This document shows positions 33,959 to 44,639 of a DNA stretch of 64,000 bases, in pieces. Both the position numbers and the translations under genes were made by a program. The notes beneath the pieces were generated by a model. That model saw only the letters and a list, made by a program, of their open reading frames with translations. It did not search any database and was not told the origin of the DNA. This DNA comes from Lotus japonicus. Taxonomy: Eukaryota; Streptophyta; Magnoliopsida; Fabales; Fabaceae. Position 1 is the stretch's first letter. Each line of letters begins with the position of its first letter. The stretch lies in NCBI RefSeq assembly GCF_012489685.1, contig NC_080043.1, forward strand, positions 57,992,289 to 58,056,288. The letters run 5' to 3'.

Positions 33959-34690
33959 TAAAACAGTTACTTACACATTTAGCAACAACTCAACTTAGAA
34001 ACTAATCGCAATTGGAATAGCTTCCTAAGTTTTGGAAATACAACTACATAGCACGAACGGAATGTTTACCCAAATGGGTGAGTTTTGGCTCTATTTGAGT
34101 TTTGTACAAAAACACTTTGTTCAACGAACTTCAAACTGTCTAGCCTCTTGGGCGAATCTTTAGCACATGAACCCAACCCAGAAAATTCTAACATTTTTAC
34201 TACACGATAAAAAACAAGCCTCCTAAACCCAATGAAATTTCAAGTCCAAAGTCAAACTAAAGAGTTCATAACAAATCATACAAGGACTGAAGGTCACTCA
34301 CATGGGCAGCAGGACCTTTGCTCGCTGAAACGCGCATAACTCGAGCTGCAAAATTCAGAACGACACGAAACCAAAGCCAAAATTTCGACGACTTGAAGGG
34401 CTACAGTAAACTTAAGGCCAAACTTGCCCATATTTTATTTTTCTCCCAGTACCAACTCCAACAAGTCTCGGCCATTATCCAAAACAGAGCTTCTCGAACT
34501 TTTTCTTCAATCTAATTTAATTCCTAGGAAATCTTAGGTGATTTATCGGGTAGACAAACTCTTGAAAAAATTACGGGACTTATAACGCAATAAAGTGTAA
34601 TTTGGTCAAACTTTTAGGCTCAAAAACTCAAAGTTGAAATTTTCCAAAAATGAATCCATAGAGTTATAAAAAAGTTATATACTAGAAAGT
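33959..34690 (-). repeat. Part of a related long gypsy LTR (copy C), inner segment
   Basis: Continuous with 51061-53129 once solo LTR B is removed. Weak but recognisable homology to copies A and B (GGCCGAGAC, ATTGACC/TTTGACCAAA and CCTAGGAA landmarks in the same order). Cut at 33958 by the LTR A element. Confidence 0.65.
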
Positions 34691-37660
34691 TGTGAGACCC
34701 AAGTTTTTAAGCTTAGAATAAATCGAATAAAATTCATATTCACGATTAGTTTGATGTAACGTGAAGGAAAACCTGAACAAGTTTATCGAATGGAATTAAT
34801 TTATGAAGGAGAAAGTTCAGGAAAAGGCTAAGGAAAGTATTAAAGTCGATATAAGTTATAGCGCAAGTAGTATTCGCTTATACCTAGGACGAGAGCCATA
34901 GTAAACGATTAATTTAAACTTAAAGACACGATGGAAACTAATTCCAAAAATCTTCAGAGGAATATTAGAACTTCTCTTAATCTTCTATAAACAAGCATTT
35001 CGATACGAAACCCTGGAATGTACGAATGTCAAATTCCAATTCTCGGAAGTTTGCCGAAACTAAATCCCTGATAGTTCAAGAACCCTAAAATCAACAGACG
35101 ATGAAGACTTTTTCAATTCGGAGCTTCAAACGAAGATTCCACACACGTACCACAGAACGAAGTTTTCTCATCCGACATCAACTGCAAAAAGTAGTTTTTC
35201 GGGTAAAATTGATTTACACCGACTTTGGATCGTTTGCCTTAATTCCAAGAAACCTGTTTTGAGTTCTGGAATTCTGTCGCCAGAACCTATCTTAGAATTC
35301 ATAGAGGAATGCGCAGAAAAAATCGGAATCGCGAAATTTTCATTTTCCCCATTTTCCAAAACCTATAAATATCAAGAAAATGAAAAATTTTCAAAAACCT
35401 TCCCCATTTCAAACCCAAACCCGCGAGCACCATAGGAGGAGGAGGAAGAAAAAGTTTTTTCGTCGTTTCTTGCCCGATCGCTGCATCGTTCGTTGCTACT
35501 CGAAGACATCGTGGTATAGATGCCATCTCTCACTTCTGATCGTCAATTCTGTCGTTTTTCTCTATGTCTTTCTGTGCTCAAAGTTTTGAGCTTTTTGTAA
35601 AACTGTCCAAATAACTCGATTTCTCTGTCTAAACTTATTCCCTGCATGCCGAAGAACGTGTTTAGCGGATTACATTTTGCCGATTGTCGCCAAAATGCCG
35701 CCGAATTCCAATTCTGCTTGAAAAACCCATTTTTAGCCAAAGTTTCGTTCTTTCGGTTTAAAACTCTCGACTTAGCTTAGCGTCAGTAGGATTAGTTGTC
35801 ATAAACGTCGTTGGTAACGTCCCCATCCAATTTGTTTTTCGAAATTCCAATTTTGAAATTCTGAGCTAAAAATATTGACCAAAATACCCCTGGGACAGTT
35901 TTCGATCCGATAATTTTTTCGAGCTTTGATTCGCCTTAGTTACGACTAATGATAGCCTAGGAACCAAGTTTGATCGAAGAAAAATCGACGCACACAATTA
36001 GTGTGTGTGGCTGAGAGCACCTCCAAGGGGGGGAGGAAAATTCTTTTTTCGAAAACTTGTCTTAACGCGTTAGATTATCGTACTTCGGAGTTTATAATGC
36101 TTCGTGTAACCCTAGTACTTATTGTTTGCTGAGTTTCTGACTCATTGTGATTAAATTCTGTGATTTTGCTCTAAGGTTCGTTTGAGGAATTCTGTGGAGC
36201 TGAAGAGGAAGGTTGTGAAGGAAAGCTTGAGGAACACGCTGGAAGAGCTACAGGTGAGGTCTACTCACTGAATATTAGATAATGCTTTAGGTGTCGACGA
36301 ATTCGACTTGATTTACTGTTTATGCACTTGATTGTGTTTGACTCGGAAAAATGTTTTCTGAGGCTACGGCTGACAAATGATAATCATTTATTGCTGGAAT
36401 TGTCTTTGATATTGATTCACGTGTTATGTGCTAAATGGTTAATCTAGGATGTGTTGATATTGAACTACATGCTATGTGCTAAATGGTTAATCTAGGATGT
36501 GTTGATATATGTGCCATGACTGTTGGATTGTGTTACTTTGATTATGAGATTACACATATATATGTTGTACGTCAGAGAGGATAAACGGGCAGTTATGCCA
36601 GAACTTATCATGAGATTTTGGGAAAGTTTGACGGGACGAACGGAGGTTCGGGCCCTCAATAATTGTATAGTGGATCGAGACCTTCTCTGGGAATTAATTG
36701 GGATTATGGGATCTTTTCAACTCATAAGATTAGAGACAAAACAAAATGGAAACCATTTCACAAGGAAAATTCATAATACATTAAACAACCTCTGAACCCT
36801 TTAAATAATGATAACAATCTCAGATGAAAGCTTAGGGTTTGGATATTAGCTTTGGAAAATGAGAAGTGTCGCCGAATCCAAGATTTAGGAAAACTAATAA
36901 GTTTATGAGTATTTTATACTCTTTGCTCGATGAGCAGTTTATTTATTGGACTATCTAAAGGATAAGTCAGGGAACTATAAGTTTCCAAGTACATTGTTAC
37001 TCTTCGCTCGCTGAGCAGTTTTGACCATCAAATTAGATGAGTCGGATGACTCGAGAAGTTATCATGAGTGATTGCACTCTTTTTATATTTAATTATCTTT
37101 TGTCGCAGAATCGACTTTTACCGTAGGGTATTCTTTTTAGAGACAATAAGTTAGCTAGAACACGTGACGACGTGACGAGTGAGGTCGGAGATGTTGTTTG
37201 GCTAATCACTTTGCATTCATGCACACATTTTGAGGTTTATACACGGCAGGAAGTCGGACCTCGATGGATTACAAAATGGTCCTAAGACCTGGATTTCCAT
37301 ATAAGAACGCTACGGTGATTCTTAGTAGCAGACGGAAATGGCAGACCTACGGGTTCACTGCTGATCTGACTACATTTTGTTTGGTATAACAGACGCCCGA
37401 GCAGAAATGGTCCCACCTTGGCCGGTGTTAGGGCTGACTCGATGGTGCCCATCATTCCGGATTGCATCTTGTTCCTCGGCATCTCATTCATGCACCATGC
37501 ATACTGACTTAGTTGCCGAGTGTGATTGTTACTTGTTAATCTTTTTGATACATGCTAATTGTCATTATTTGTCATTTATATTCATTGGAAATTATACAAT
37601 TTATAATGCTATCACAAACTTCTAAGCCTAAGTAGCTATTCCTTAATCTTTACCTACTGG

Positions 37661-38215
37661 GTGTATTACTTATGTAATTCTTTGGAGTTTACCCTCGCGC
37701 CTTCTGTGTGTGTTTGGGCGGACTACACCCTTTGTCAGATGTTCATGCCGGATTGGTTCACGATGGTCCACCCTTCGGGGGGGACTAGGTTTGAGATGTT
37801 AGATCAGGAGAACCCCGGCTCTTGGGTGGTCGACCCAGCTGGCCATAGAGCGACCTACTCGGGGAGAATAATGGAAGATCGTGTCGACAGTCTGGGACAC
37901 TTGACGGAGGGAGTTCTGAGGCATTACACCGTCAGCTTCAACCTGCCACCCGACGTACACTGCGGACCTGGAGTAGGAGCACCGCCACCACCGTCGTCTT
38001 CTGACGACGAGGACCCCTCGGAGGAGGAGCCTGTGGGAGGGACTTCTTTGGGCTCTAGCTCACCTACTGTTGCCGTCGCTGCTAACCTTGGTTCGGGTTC
38101 TAGACCCGAGAGACCAGCACAGGAGCTTGTAGCAGCAGCGAGAGGAGGGATGGTCACAGACATTGACCTAGTCGTCCTGGATTCTGATTCGGATGATGAT
38201 CACGCTAGCATGTAG
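37661..38215 (+). CDS. LTR-embedded open frame, copy B (unknown acidic Pro-rich protein)
   Basis: Counterpart of the frame in copy A. From the shared Met at 37739 it has 158 codons to the stop at 38213-38215, the same length as copy A with no net gaps. Conserved blocks are DWFTMVHPSGGTRFEM, ATYSGRIMEDRVDS, VSFNLPPDVHCGPGVGAPPP, DDEDPSEEEPVG and LVVLDSDSDDDHAS. By eye about three quarters of residues match. No known domain recognised, no signal peptide or membrane span. Being in a solo LTR, this copy has no retrotransposon body to serve. Confidence 0.5.
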   Translation: MYYLCNSLEFTLAPSVCVWADYTLCQMFMPDWFTMVHPSGGTRFEMLDQENPGSWVVDPAGHRATYSGRIMEDRVDSLGHLTEGVLRHYTVSFNLPPDVHCGPGVGAPPPPSSSDDEDPSEEEPVGGTSLGSSSPTVAVAANLGSGSRPERPAQELVAAARGGMVTDIDLVVLDSDSDDDHASM

Positions 38216-38473
38216 TTGTGAATGCTGGGGTGTACTCCTCTGTACAGGATTAGGGTAGGAGTAGAGTTATAGCTTTGGTCTTCATGTTTCTTTTTGGGGC
38301 AGGTAGGTTCCCGACCGTTAGCTTTTTGTGTGGTTTTCTTTATGGAAATCACAGAGAGTTGGTCGGACTAGGAGGTCTTCGGGCTGTTTTGGGCTGACCT
38401 ACTTTCATTTTGGAGGACTGTATTGCGAACACTTGACCTTTCACTTGGTATTGTACATATTGCCTACGGGCAC

Positions 38474-39683
38474 TGAAGGTATGAAAAACGGTAGAAAGAG
38501 GGGGTTTGAATAACGTTTTCAGTATAAAACTTCCACCTTAAAGATTTTGACAAATCTTTCGAGAACTTAAGTGCTAAAGATAAGAGATAGAAAAGCACAC
38601 AAGGATTTTATCCTGGTTCACTTGATAAATCACTCAAGCTACTCCAGTCCACCCGTTAAGGTGATTTCTTCCTTCTTAGAATGAAGACAATCCACTAATC
38701 AGGTAAGAGTTACAACTGCACTTGAAACCTACAAGTGACTAACAATTACACTGACTTAGCTCACACTAAGATTCACTCTCTTAGTCTTCTCTAGGATCCG
38801 ATCAACCTTGATCTCCTAAAGGAACTAAACAAACTGTTTATCAAAGAATTGTTTACAAGAGATTTGCTTCTAAAAAGCTAATAGTAAACTCAATGAATTT
38901 CAGATGAAAGAAAACTTAGAAGATATTTGAATATGTCTTGCGTATGTGAATGCTTCTTCTAGCCGTTTCTTTCAGTCTTCAGCCTCTTTATATACTCCAA
39001 GGATTAGGGTTGAGCGATGCATGTGAAATGCTACCGTTGGAGGGCAGTTCTGGAAAATCCAGCTTCTGCTGTGGCTGAGAACGTTAGGTAGGTTGTCAGG
39101 AAGGTACAGTAGCTTTTGTACTTGGATAGCGACGCAACCTTTAAACCTAGGAGACTTCTGATCAGGGGAATGCTTCATATTGGAACTTGTGAAGCCGGTT
39201 GATCAGAGTCAGAGGGAAAGCACAGATCCTCTGACCATTGTATCTTCTGATTCTGAACTTAGAGGGAAGAACATGGCCTTCAGAGTTTCTTGCTTCTGGA
39301 CTTCAGAGTTTCCACTATTCAGCTTCTGGATCTTCAGAGTCTTCTACACCATCAGAACATCTGAACCTTCAGTGTTTCTTGGTTATCAGAACTTCTGAGT
39401 CTTCAGAGCTTCTAGTGACTGAGTCCACATCAGAGTTTGTATAACTTCAGAACTTCTGAAGTTTTTCCACTGTTCATACTGAACATGGTGAATGCGAAAG
39501 CGTTGCTTGGGTAGCTCTTTATACACAGTGCTTCTGATTTGTGTGAGATTGAGTTGAGGTCAGAACCTGCAAATAGCACACTCAGAAAAACACGTTAGAG
39601 TACCACAATTGTTCATATCAAAAGGTTAACTTGTAATCATCAAAACATAGAGTTGTACTACTAGATCAAAACTTGATCTTACA
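38474..39683 (-). repeat. 3' LTR of S3
   Basis: 1,210 bp, TG...CA. TATA box (TATATAAA on the minus strand) at 38987-38994. Rich in TTCAGAACTTCTGA-type repeats. Differs from the partner LTR by about nine substitutions. Confidence 0.92.
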
Positions 39684-39685
39684 AT

Positions 39686-39697
39686 CTCCCCCTTTTT
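39686..39697 (-). other. Polypurine tract of S3
   Basis: Minus-strand AAAAAGGGGGAG beside the 3' LTR edge (39683). Three further GGGGGAG boxes lie upstream on the same strand at 39849, 40165 and 40229. Confidence 0.8.
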
Positions 39698-40424
39698 GAT
39701 GATGACAAAACTAAGATTTTTGATGAACAATTCTTAAACATTAAACTGAATTCACTCAGAGTTTAGAGATATAGAATAAGACTTATCCTGATGTGAATAG
39801 TTTATCTTGCTCATTCTGAATTCAAGTCACTGCTTGATTCTGAGCTTAGCTCCCCCTGAATCTAATACTTGATGAAAACGTTAGTAAAGTCTAGATTCTG
39901 AGCTAAATAATATAAGAGTTCAGAGTGAAAAACTTATGACATAGATGAAAATCGAGTAATCAGAGCGCATAAGTAATCAGAGTCATGGACAAGGTATCAG
40001 AGTCTTGGGTATCAGAGTCAACTTAGAATCACTTCAGAAGAAGTGAAATGTATTCCTTGTATTTGCCCAGTGACACATCTATGGTCATGAAGGTGGAACT
40101 CTTAAAATCTCCAAAAGAAAAATAAATCACACTAACACATCTTACACATCAAAAACTGGGTTTACTCCCCCTTTTTGTCATAAGCAAAAAGCTTGGGGTG
40201 TGAAAAACTTAGCTTGAAGTACAAGGTACTCCCCCTTAGAGAAGGTCTAAGTTTAAAGGAAAAGAAAACGATGCAAGAATCAGAGTTAGGCGAAATAAAT
40301 AGAAGAGTTAATGCAAGAGAAGAACGTTTACCACCGGTCAAGTGAGTAAAGGGAAGGGTCAGTTACCAAGAACTTAACCTCGAGAAACCGTAGGAGCATT
40401 AACTTTCAGAGAGAAAGTGAAGCC

Positions 40425-40432
40425 TATATAAA
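40425..40432 (+). promoter_or_regulatory. TATA box of the antisense gene inside S3
   Basis: TATATAAA, 57 bases before the ATG at 40489, with a purine-rich leader between. It points opposite to S3 transcription. Confidence 0.6.
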
Positions 40433-40488
40433 GCGTTGGAGAGAAAGGTAAGCTTCACACCTCGAACAATTTTCAGTAAGGAAAAAAA

Positions 40489-40881
40489 ATGGCATCATAC
40501 ATCGTAGTACTAGAAGAGCTGAGGAAGAAGGCCTTTGAGGAGGACTTGTTCCTGAACATCAGGCATCCAGAGGGTACAACGACCATCGCGGAGCTGACAC
40601 GGACACTGCTGGAAAAGGACCTGCGTCCAGAGTTGGAGAGAGACCTGAAGGAATTTCTTGCCTTCGTTGAGGAGGTGCAAGAACTCAGCCGGCTTGAACT
40701 CAAGCTGCTGGAAGAAAAAGAAAGTTTGGAAGAGATGCTCAAGACTGCAGAAGAGATTCTGGAGAGGGATGAGCTAAAGGACAGGCTCAGCAACATCCAG
40801 CATGTACTGGAGCGTCTGGAGAAGGATAGGTCAGAGCACCGCCAGGAGTGCAGAAGAATGAGGAGGGATCCTCCATTCTAG
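40489..40881 (+). CDS. Antisense coiled-coil protein gene in S3
   Basis: 130 codons from ATG (MASYIVVLEELRKKAFEEDL) to the stop at 40879-40881. Highly charged with regular Leu/Glu/Arg spacing (ELKLLEEKESLEEMLKTAEE), so a long coiled coil is likely. No signal peptide, membrane span or known domain recognised. It has its own TATA box (40425), an A-rich start context and an AATAAA signal 66 bases past the stop, forming a compact unit opposite to S3. It lies between the env-like gene and the 3' LTR, where S1 has a similar-sized coiled-coil ORF in sense. Antisense ORFs are known to me for Tat/Ogre gypsy elements. I cannot say whether one is described in Sireviruses. Confidence 0.6.
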   Translation: MASYIVVLEELRKKAFEEDLFLNIRHPEGTTTIAELTRTLLEKDLRPELERDLKEFLAFVEEVQELSRLELKLLEEKESLEEMLKTAEEILERDELKDRLSNIQHVLERLEKDRSEHRQECRRMRRDPPF

Positions 40882-40946
40882 ACTTAGGGAAAGAACGTAT
40901 GATGTAAACATAGAGAATGTATGATGTAAACAGAAAAAATATTATG

Positions 40947-40952
40947 AATAAA
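40947..40952 (+). terminator. Possible polyadenylation signal of the antisense gene
   Basis: AATAAA 66 bases after the stop codon of the 40489 ORF, in an AT-rich context. Confidence 0.45.
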
Positions 40953-41101
40953 AGGATTTTTGCAAACATATGTGACACAAGTATATATAGATATGCAGGG
41001 ATAATCACAAACGAACAAAGTAGAATAAATAAATAAGAAGAAACAGAGTTTAAATAAAACAACGTTAAAGAAAAAGAAAGAAAAATGAAGAGATCCTAAA
41101 A

Positions 41102-44100
41102 CTAAGGTTTGTCAGTTCGTCGCAGAAGTTCCATCATCATGTGCTTCATCTCAATCAGCATGGATTCATGAATGTCAAGACGTTGTTCCATGATGTCGAG
41201 TCTGGATGAGCTTGACTGAGTAGAACTGGAAGGAACATTCTGAGCAGCTTGAGGATCTGGAATGGAAGCAGAAGCATCAGGAGTAAACACTACTGGTGCA
41301 AGTGCTTGGCATCTAAGAGCTTCAGCCTCAGCTTCAAGTCGCTCTGCCTCTAGTCTGGCTTGTTCAGCTTGAGCTGCTGCTTGACGTGCGGCTTCTTCTG
41401 CTTGAGCTTTCTTTCTCTTGGCTTCTTCAATAGCTTCAAGAAGCTTATTTCTCTGTTCTTGTTCATGAAGAGCCACCCTTCGAGCAAACCTTTGCTTTGC
41501 AGCCTCAATCCTCTGACTTCCCTCTGTATGCAGGAGCTGCATCATAATTGGAACTTGAGCCACTAGCCAAGTGCCCAGATTTTTCCACTCATCAGCCACA
41601 CGTTCAGCATTCTCACTGAGGTCAGTCTGACCGTGCACATTGCGGAGCCTCAAAGAGGCTTCATGATAGAAAATATTGATGCACTCAGAGAGAGATGTGG
41701 GTTGGAGGTGAGTATAGGGAATTATGGAGAGGTTGGTTTCAGGAGAGGCTGGGTGATTGCTGCTATGAGCTTCAGAGGCACCTTGTGGAGAACCAATGTT
41801 AATCATTTGAGCATTGGGTTCAGAGGGTCCAAGGTGAGGGTCTGAAGTTTCAACCAGAGGATGGGGTGATCTAACCGAGGATTGGTTAGACACTGAATGT
41901 TCGGGTTCAGGTTCTGGTTGAATAGGCTCTTGTTGGTCAGGGACAGGGTGAGCTTGTTGAGCCAAAGGGTCTGCCTCTTGTAAAGGATTGGCCAAGATAG
42001 GTTCATCTGGGTCAACTAGACGTTCAGGTCTAGGGCCAGGATATCTCCTAGGGCTTGGACAAGTGAGGTAATATTCCTCTAAGGTAGACACCTTTTCTTT
42101 TCTGACCTCCATGAATTGTCTAATGGATTCAGAGTTATTGGAGGGAGAAGAATCAGCAACATGGGTTGGGAAGGATACAGGTGTATAGGCTGTGGAAGAG
42201 TCTGTATCCGTGGTTCTGGCAGCAGGACGTGCTGATGCTTTGGGAACAGAGTGATCAGACGTTCTGGGTTGTGGTTCTGTTTGGTTGGGCTCTGGTTGTT
42301 CATGGAGGATGGGTTCAGAAGACAATGGGTCGTACGGGATGGTAATGAGAGAGGTTGGTTCTTCTGACCTAGAGGGTTGGTTCTGAAGCAAATTCCAGAG
42401 AGGTGCTTCAGTAGGGGAAGGTTGAAAGAATGAAGATCTTGGGGAATGTGGTGGAGTGGTGGTTTGTGCAGCTGGTTGGGATTCAGGAATAGGAGTGAGA
42501 GGATTTGAGGAGTGTTTGAGCATGGCAGATATAGGGAGTGCATCAAATAAATTCAAATCATCATCAGAAGCAAGTGCAGGCTTACTTGAATGTGCTGATG
42601 ATCTAGTCACTCTGGCAGGAGGTTCAGTCCTTCTGACCACTTCAGCAGCTGGTTCCACCCAAGTAGGCTTCACCACGATTCTGACCTGCTTCTTCTTCTT
42701 CTTCTTAGGAGGACCATCCTCATTGTCACTATCATCACCATCATCAGGCTTTCTCTTCTTCGTTTTGATCAGAGGGACATCTGATTCCTCAGAAGATTCA
42801 TCCAGTAGCATCTTCCTCTGAGCTTTCTTCTTGGGAGGAGAAGGAAACTCTGGAGCTGGCGGCAGTCTGCTGACGAAATCATCAAGATCAATTTCGAATC
42901 CTTGAGCCCTGAGGTCTTCAACATAGCACCTGATGGCGTCAGGATTGTCTGCCTGAGTCCACAGAGGGTAGTCATTCAGAGGCATCCTTCTGCTTCTGAT
43001 CTCAGAAGATGTGTCTTCACGAGCAGGAGCAATCTTCTTCTGGACCAAACCCATCTTCTTCAGAGAATTTGCAGTGAAGACATCACTGACCATCGTACTC
43101 AGATCCTCTACACATCCAGCATTGACCAGATCTTGCACCAGGTTGCTTTCAATGAGAAAGTCTGAGAGCAGTCTCCCAAAGGGGATATATTTGATTGCTG
43201 ACTTGATGGAGGCAGTGGTGCGAGACTTCCGGATGCATTCCTTCAAGTAGGAGAACAGGAAGTAGGGAAGGCAGATCTTCTTCTGGTCTTGGATGAAGAA
43301 CAACATCACCTTCTGGTTGAAGTTGATGTAGTCTGGAGAACTGCCCTTCGGTCTCTGGTTTATGCAGTGGAGCAGGATCTTGTGCCAGATCCTGAGTTTG
43401 GGATGAAGGTCCATCACCTTGTAACTCGTCTTGCCCGGTTTGAAAGTGGTGTACAGGGCCTGGTTGATTGTATCCTTGGTGCTGGGTTTCAGCTTCGATT
43501 CCGTGAGTTGGAAACGATACCCATAAGCAGTGTCTGCACCCAGCAGATTCACGAATGACTTCTCAGTGATGATGATCTTTCTTCCGAGAATGTAAGATAC
43601 CACCTGAGTTGTAGGATCACGCGCTTACCACTACGCCAAAACCAATTGGTGTTAGTGAAGGCGCAACGTTATTTCTTATAGCGTAGCAGACAGCGCCCCG
43701 TTTCGAATGCTACCTGCAGGCAGGATGCTGGCCCACCTGGACCCAACAATCCCCCCCCAGCACCTGCCAGCCAAACTAGCTGCACAGCATGCCTTCCGTG
43801 GGATTCGAACACGGGACCTGGCTCTGATACCACTTGAGTTTCATCGCAGTCGGCGTGCTTCCAGAATTCCTTGACCAATTTCTCATACACCGGTCCTCGA
43901 AGTCTGTTGAAGTAATTTCCCCAACCTTGAGCTTGGACTTCAGGACGAAGATCATACCCATTTGTAGCCAGGTTGTCGAGGTCGAATCTCCATTCTGCCA
44001 GGACTTGGAGTTCCTCAGGAGCAAATACACAGTGAACGGCACAGCCCCGTTCTGCAATTGGAACACTCTGCTCTTGAGCCTGACCTTGATCTTGTGTCGG

Positions 44101-44193
44101 ATTCTCAGGGCCCCTTTGACCCGTTGCTAGACCAACTACCATGTGAGGGAACTGAGGTGCATCTGCAGTAGATCTTCTGGTTTGTCTCACCAT
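41102..44193 (-). pseudogene. S3 third ORF (Sirevirus env-like gene), interrupted by an insertion
   Basis: ATG at 44193-44191 (MVRQTRRSTADA). Reads to 43841, is interrupted by 43611-43840, and resumes in the correct frame to the stop at 41102. Without the insertion it is about 953 codons with no other defect. N-terminal part: WGNYFNRLRGPVYEKLVKEFW, YILGRKIIITEKSFVNLLG, FLFSYLKECIRKSRTTA, KYIPFGRLLSDF. Middle: Lys-rich (KKKKKK) then long Ser/Pro-rich. C-terminus: Ala/Glu/Gln-rich helix (EEAARQAAAQAEQARLEAE). I find no signal peptide or membrane segment, and the Lys cluster looks more like a nuclear signal, so an envelope role is doubtful. Homologous to the S1 ORF at 19898. Confidence 0.8.
43611..43840 (-). 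mobile_element. tRNA-related (SINE-like) insertion in the S3 env-like gene
   Basis: A 215-bp body (43611-43825) plus one copy of a 15-bp repeat, GATACCACYTGAGTT (43596-43610 and 43826-43840, one mismatch). Read on the minus strand, it has a B-box-like GTTCGAATCCC near its beginning and an A-box-like TGGCGTAGTGGTAAGC near its end, the reverse of normal order. The start also reads GGTATCAGAGCCAGGT, which from memory complements the 3' end of plant initiator tRNA. A C-run lies in the middle. No reading frame. Either a rearranged SINE or a tRNA-primed element fragment. Confidence 0.65.
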
Positions 44194-44639
44194 TTTTGAA
44201 GCGGTTGAAGGTTTGAGGTAGAAGATGAAGGTTGAAAGATGAAGAGAGATCGAGAGAGAAATCGAGAAAAGCGGTTTTGAAAAGCAGAGAGAGCGAGAGT
44301 GAAAACCGGAAGTGAAAGAGATCGTGTGTGTATAGTGGGTTTTAACAATTAACCGTTGTTGATTCAAAAAGCACTTTAAGATCAACGGTTGAAAATTAAA
44401 GATAGATAGTAACAGTAAAATACACAAATCACACACAGGAGAGAAGCACATCTACACGCAATCATAACAGACTGTCACACGGGCACAAGGAACTATGCAT
44501 CAGAAAAAAAACTGACACACGTGTTGTTGTCTCAGCTTCAGAGTCAGTACCAGTGGGTACAAACACTCTGATTGAGTTACCTTCTGGACTAGACATCTTC
44601 TGATCAAGAAGTATCGTAGTCAGAGGTTCTGATCCATCT

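Noticed and set aside
39180..39444. Open frames in the S3 LTR (also at 50322-50586)
   Set aside because: They arise from TCAGAG/TTCTGG-type LTR repeats. Present in both LTRs only because the LTRs are duplicates.
41360..43558. Several plus-strand frames over the S3 env-like gene
   Set aside because: Antisense shadows of the Ser/Pro-rich coding region. They lack promoters and differ from the well-formed unit at 40489.
43611..43840. A functional tRNA gene
   Set aside because: The A- and B-box-like parts are in the wrong order and about 200 bp apart, and no cloverleaf can be drawn within the insert.
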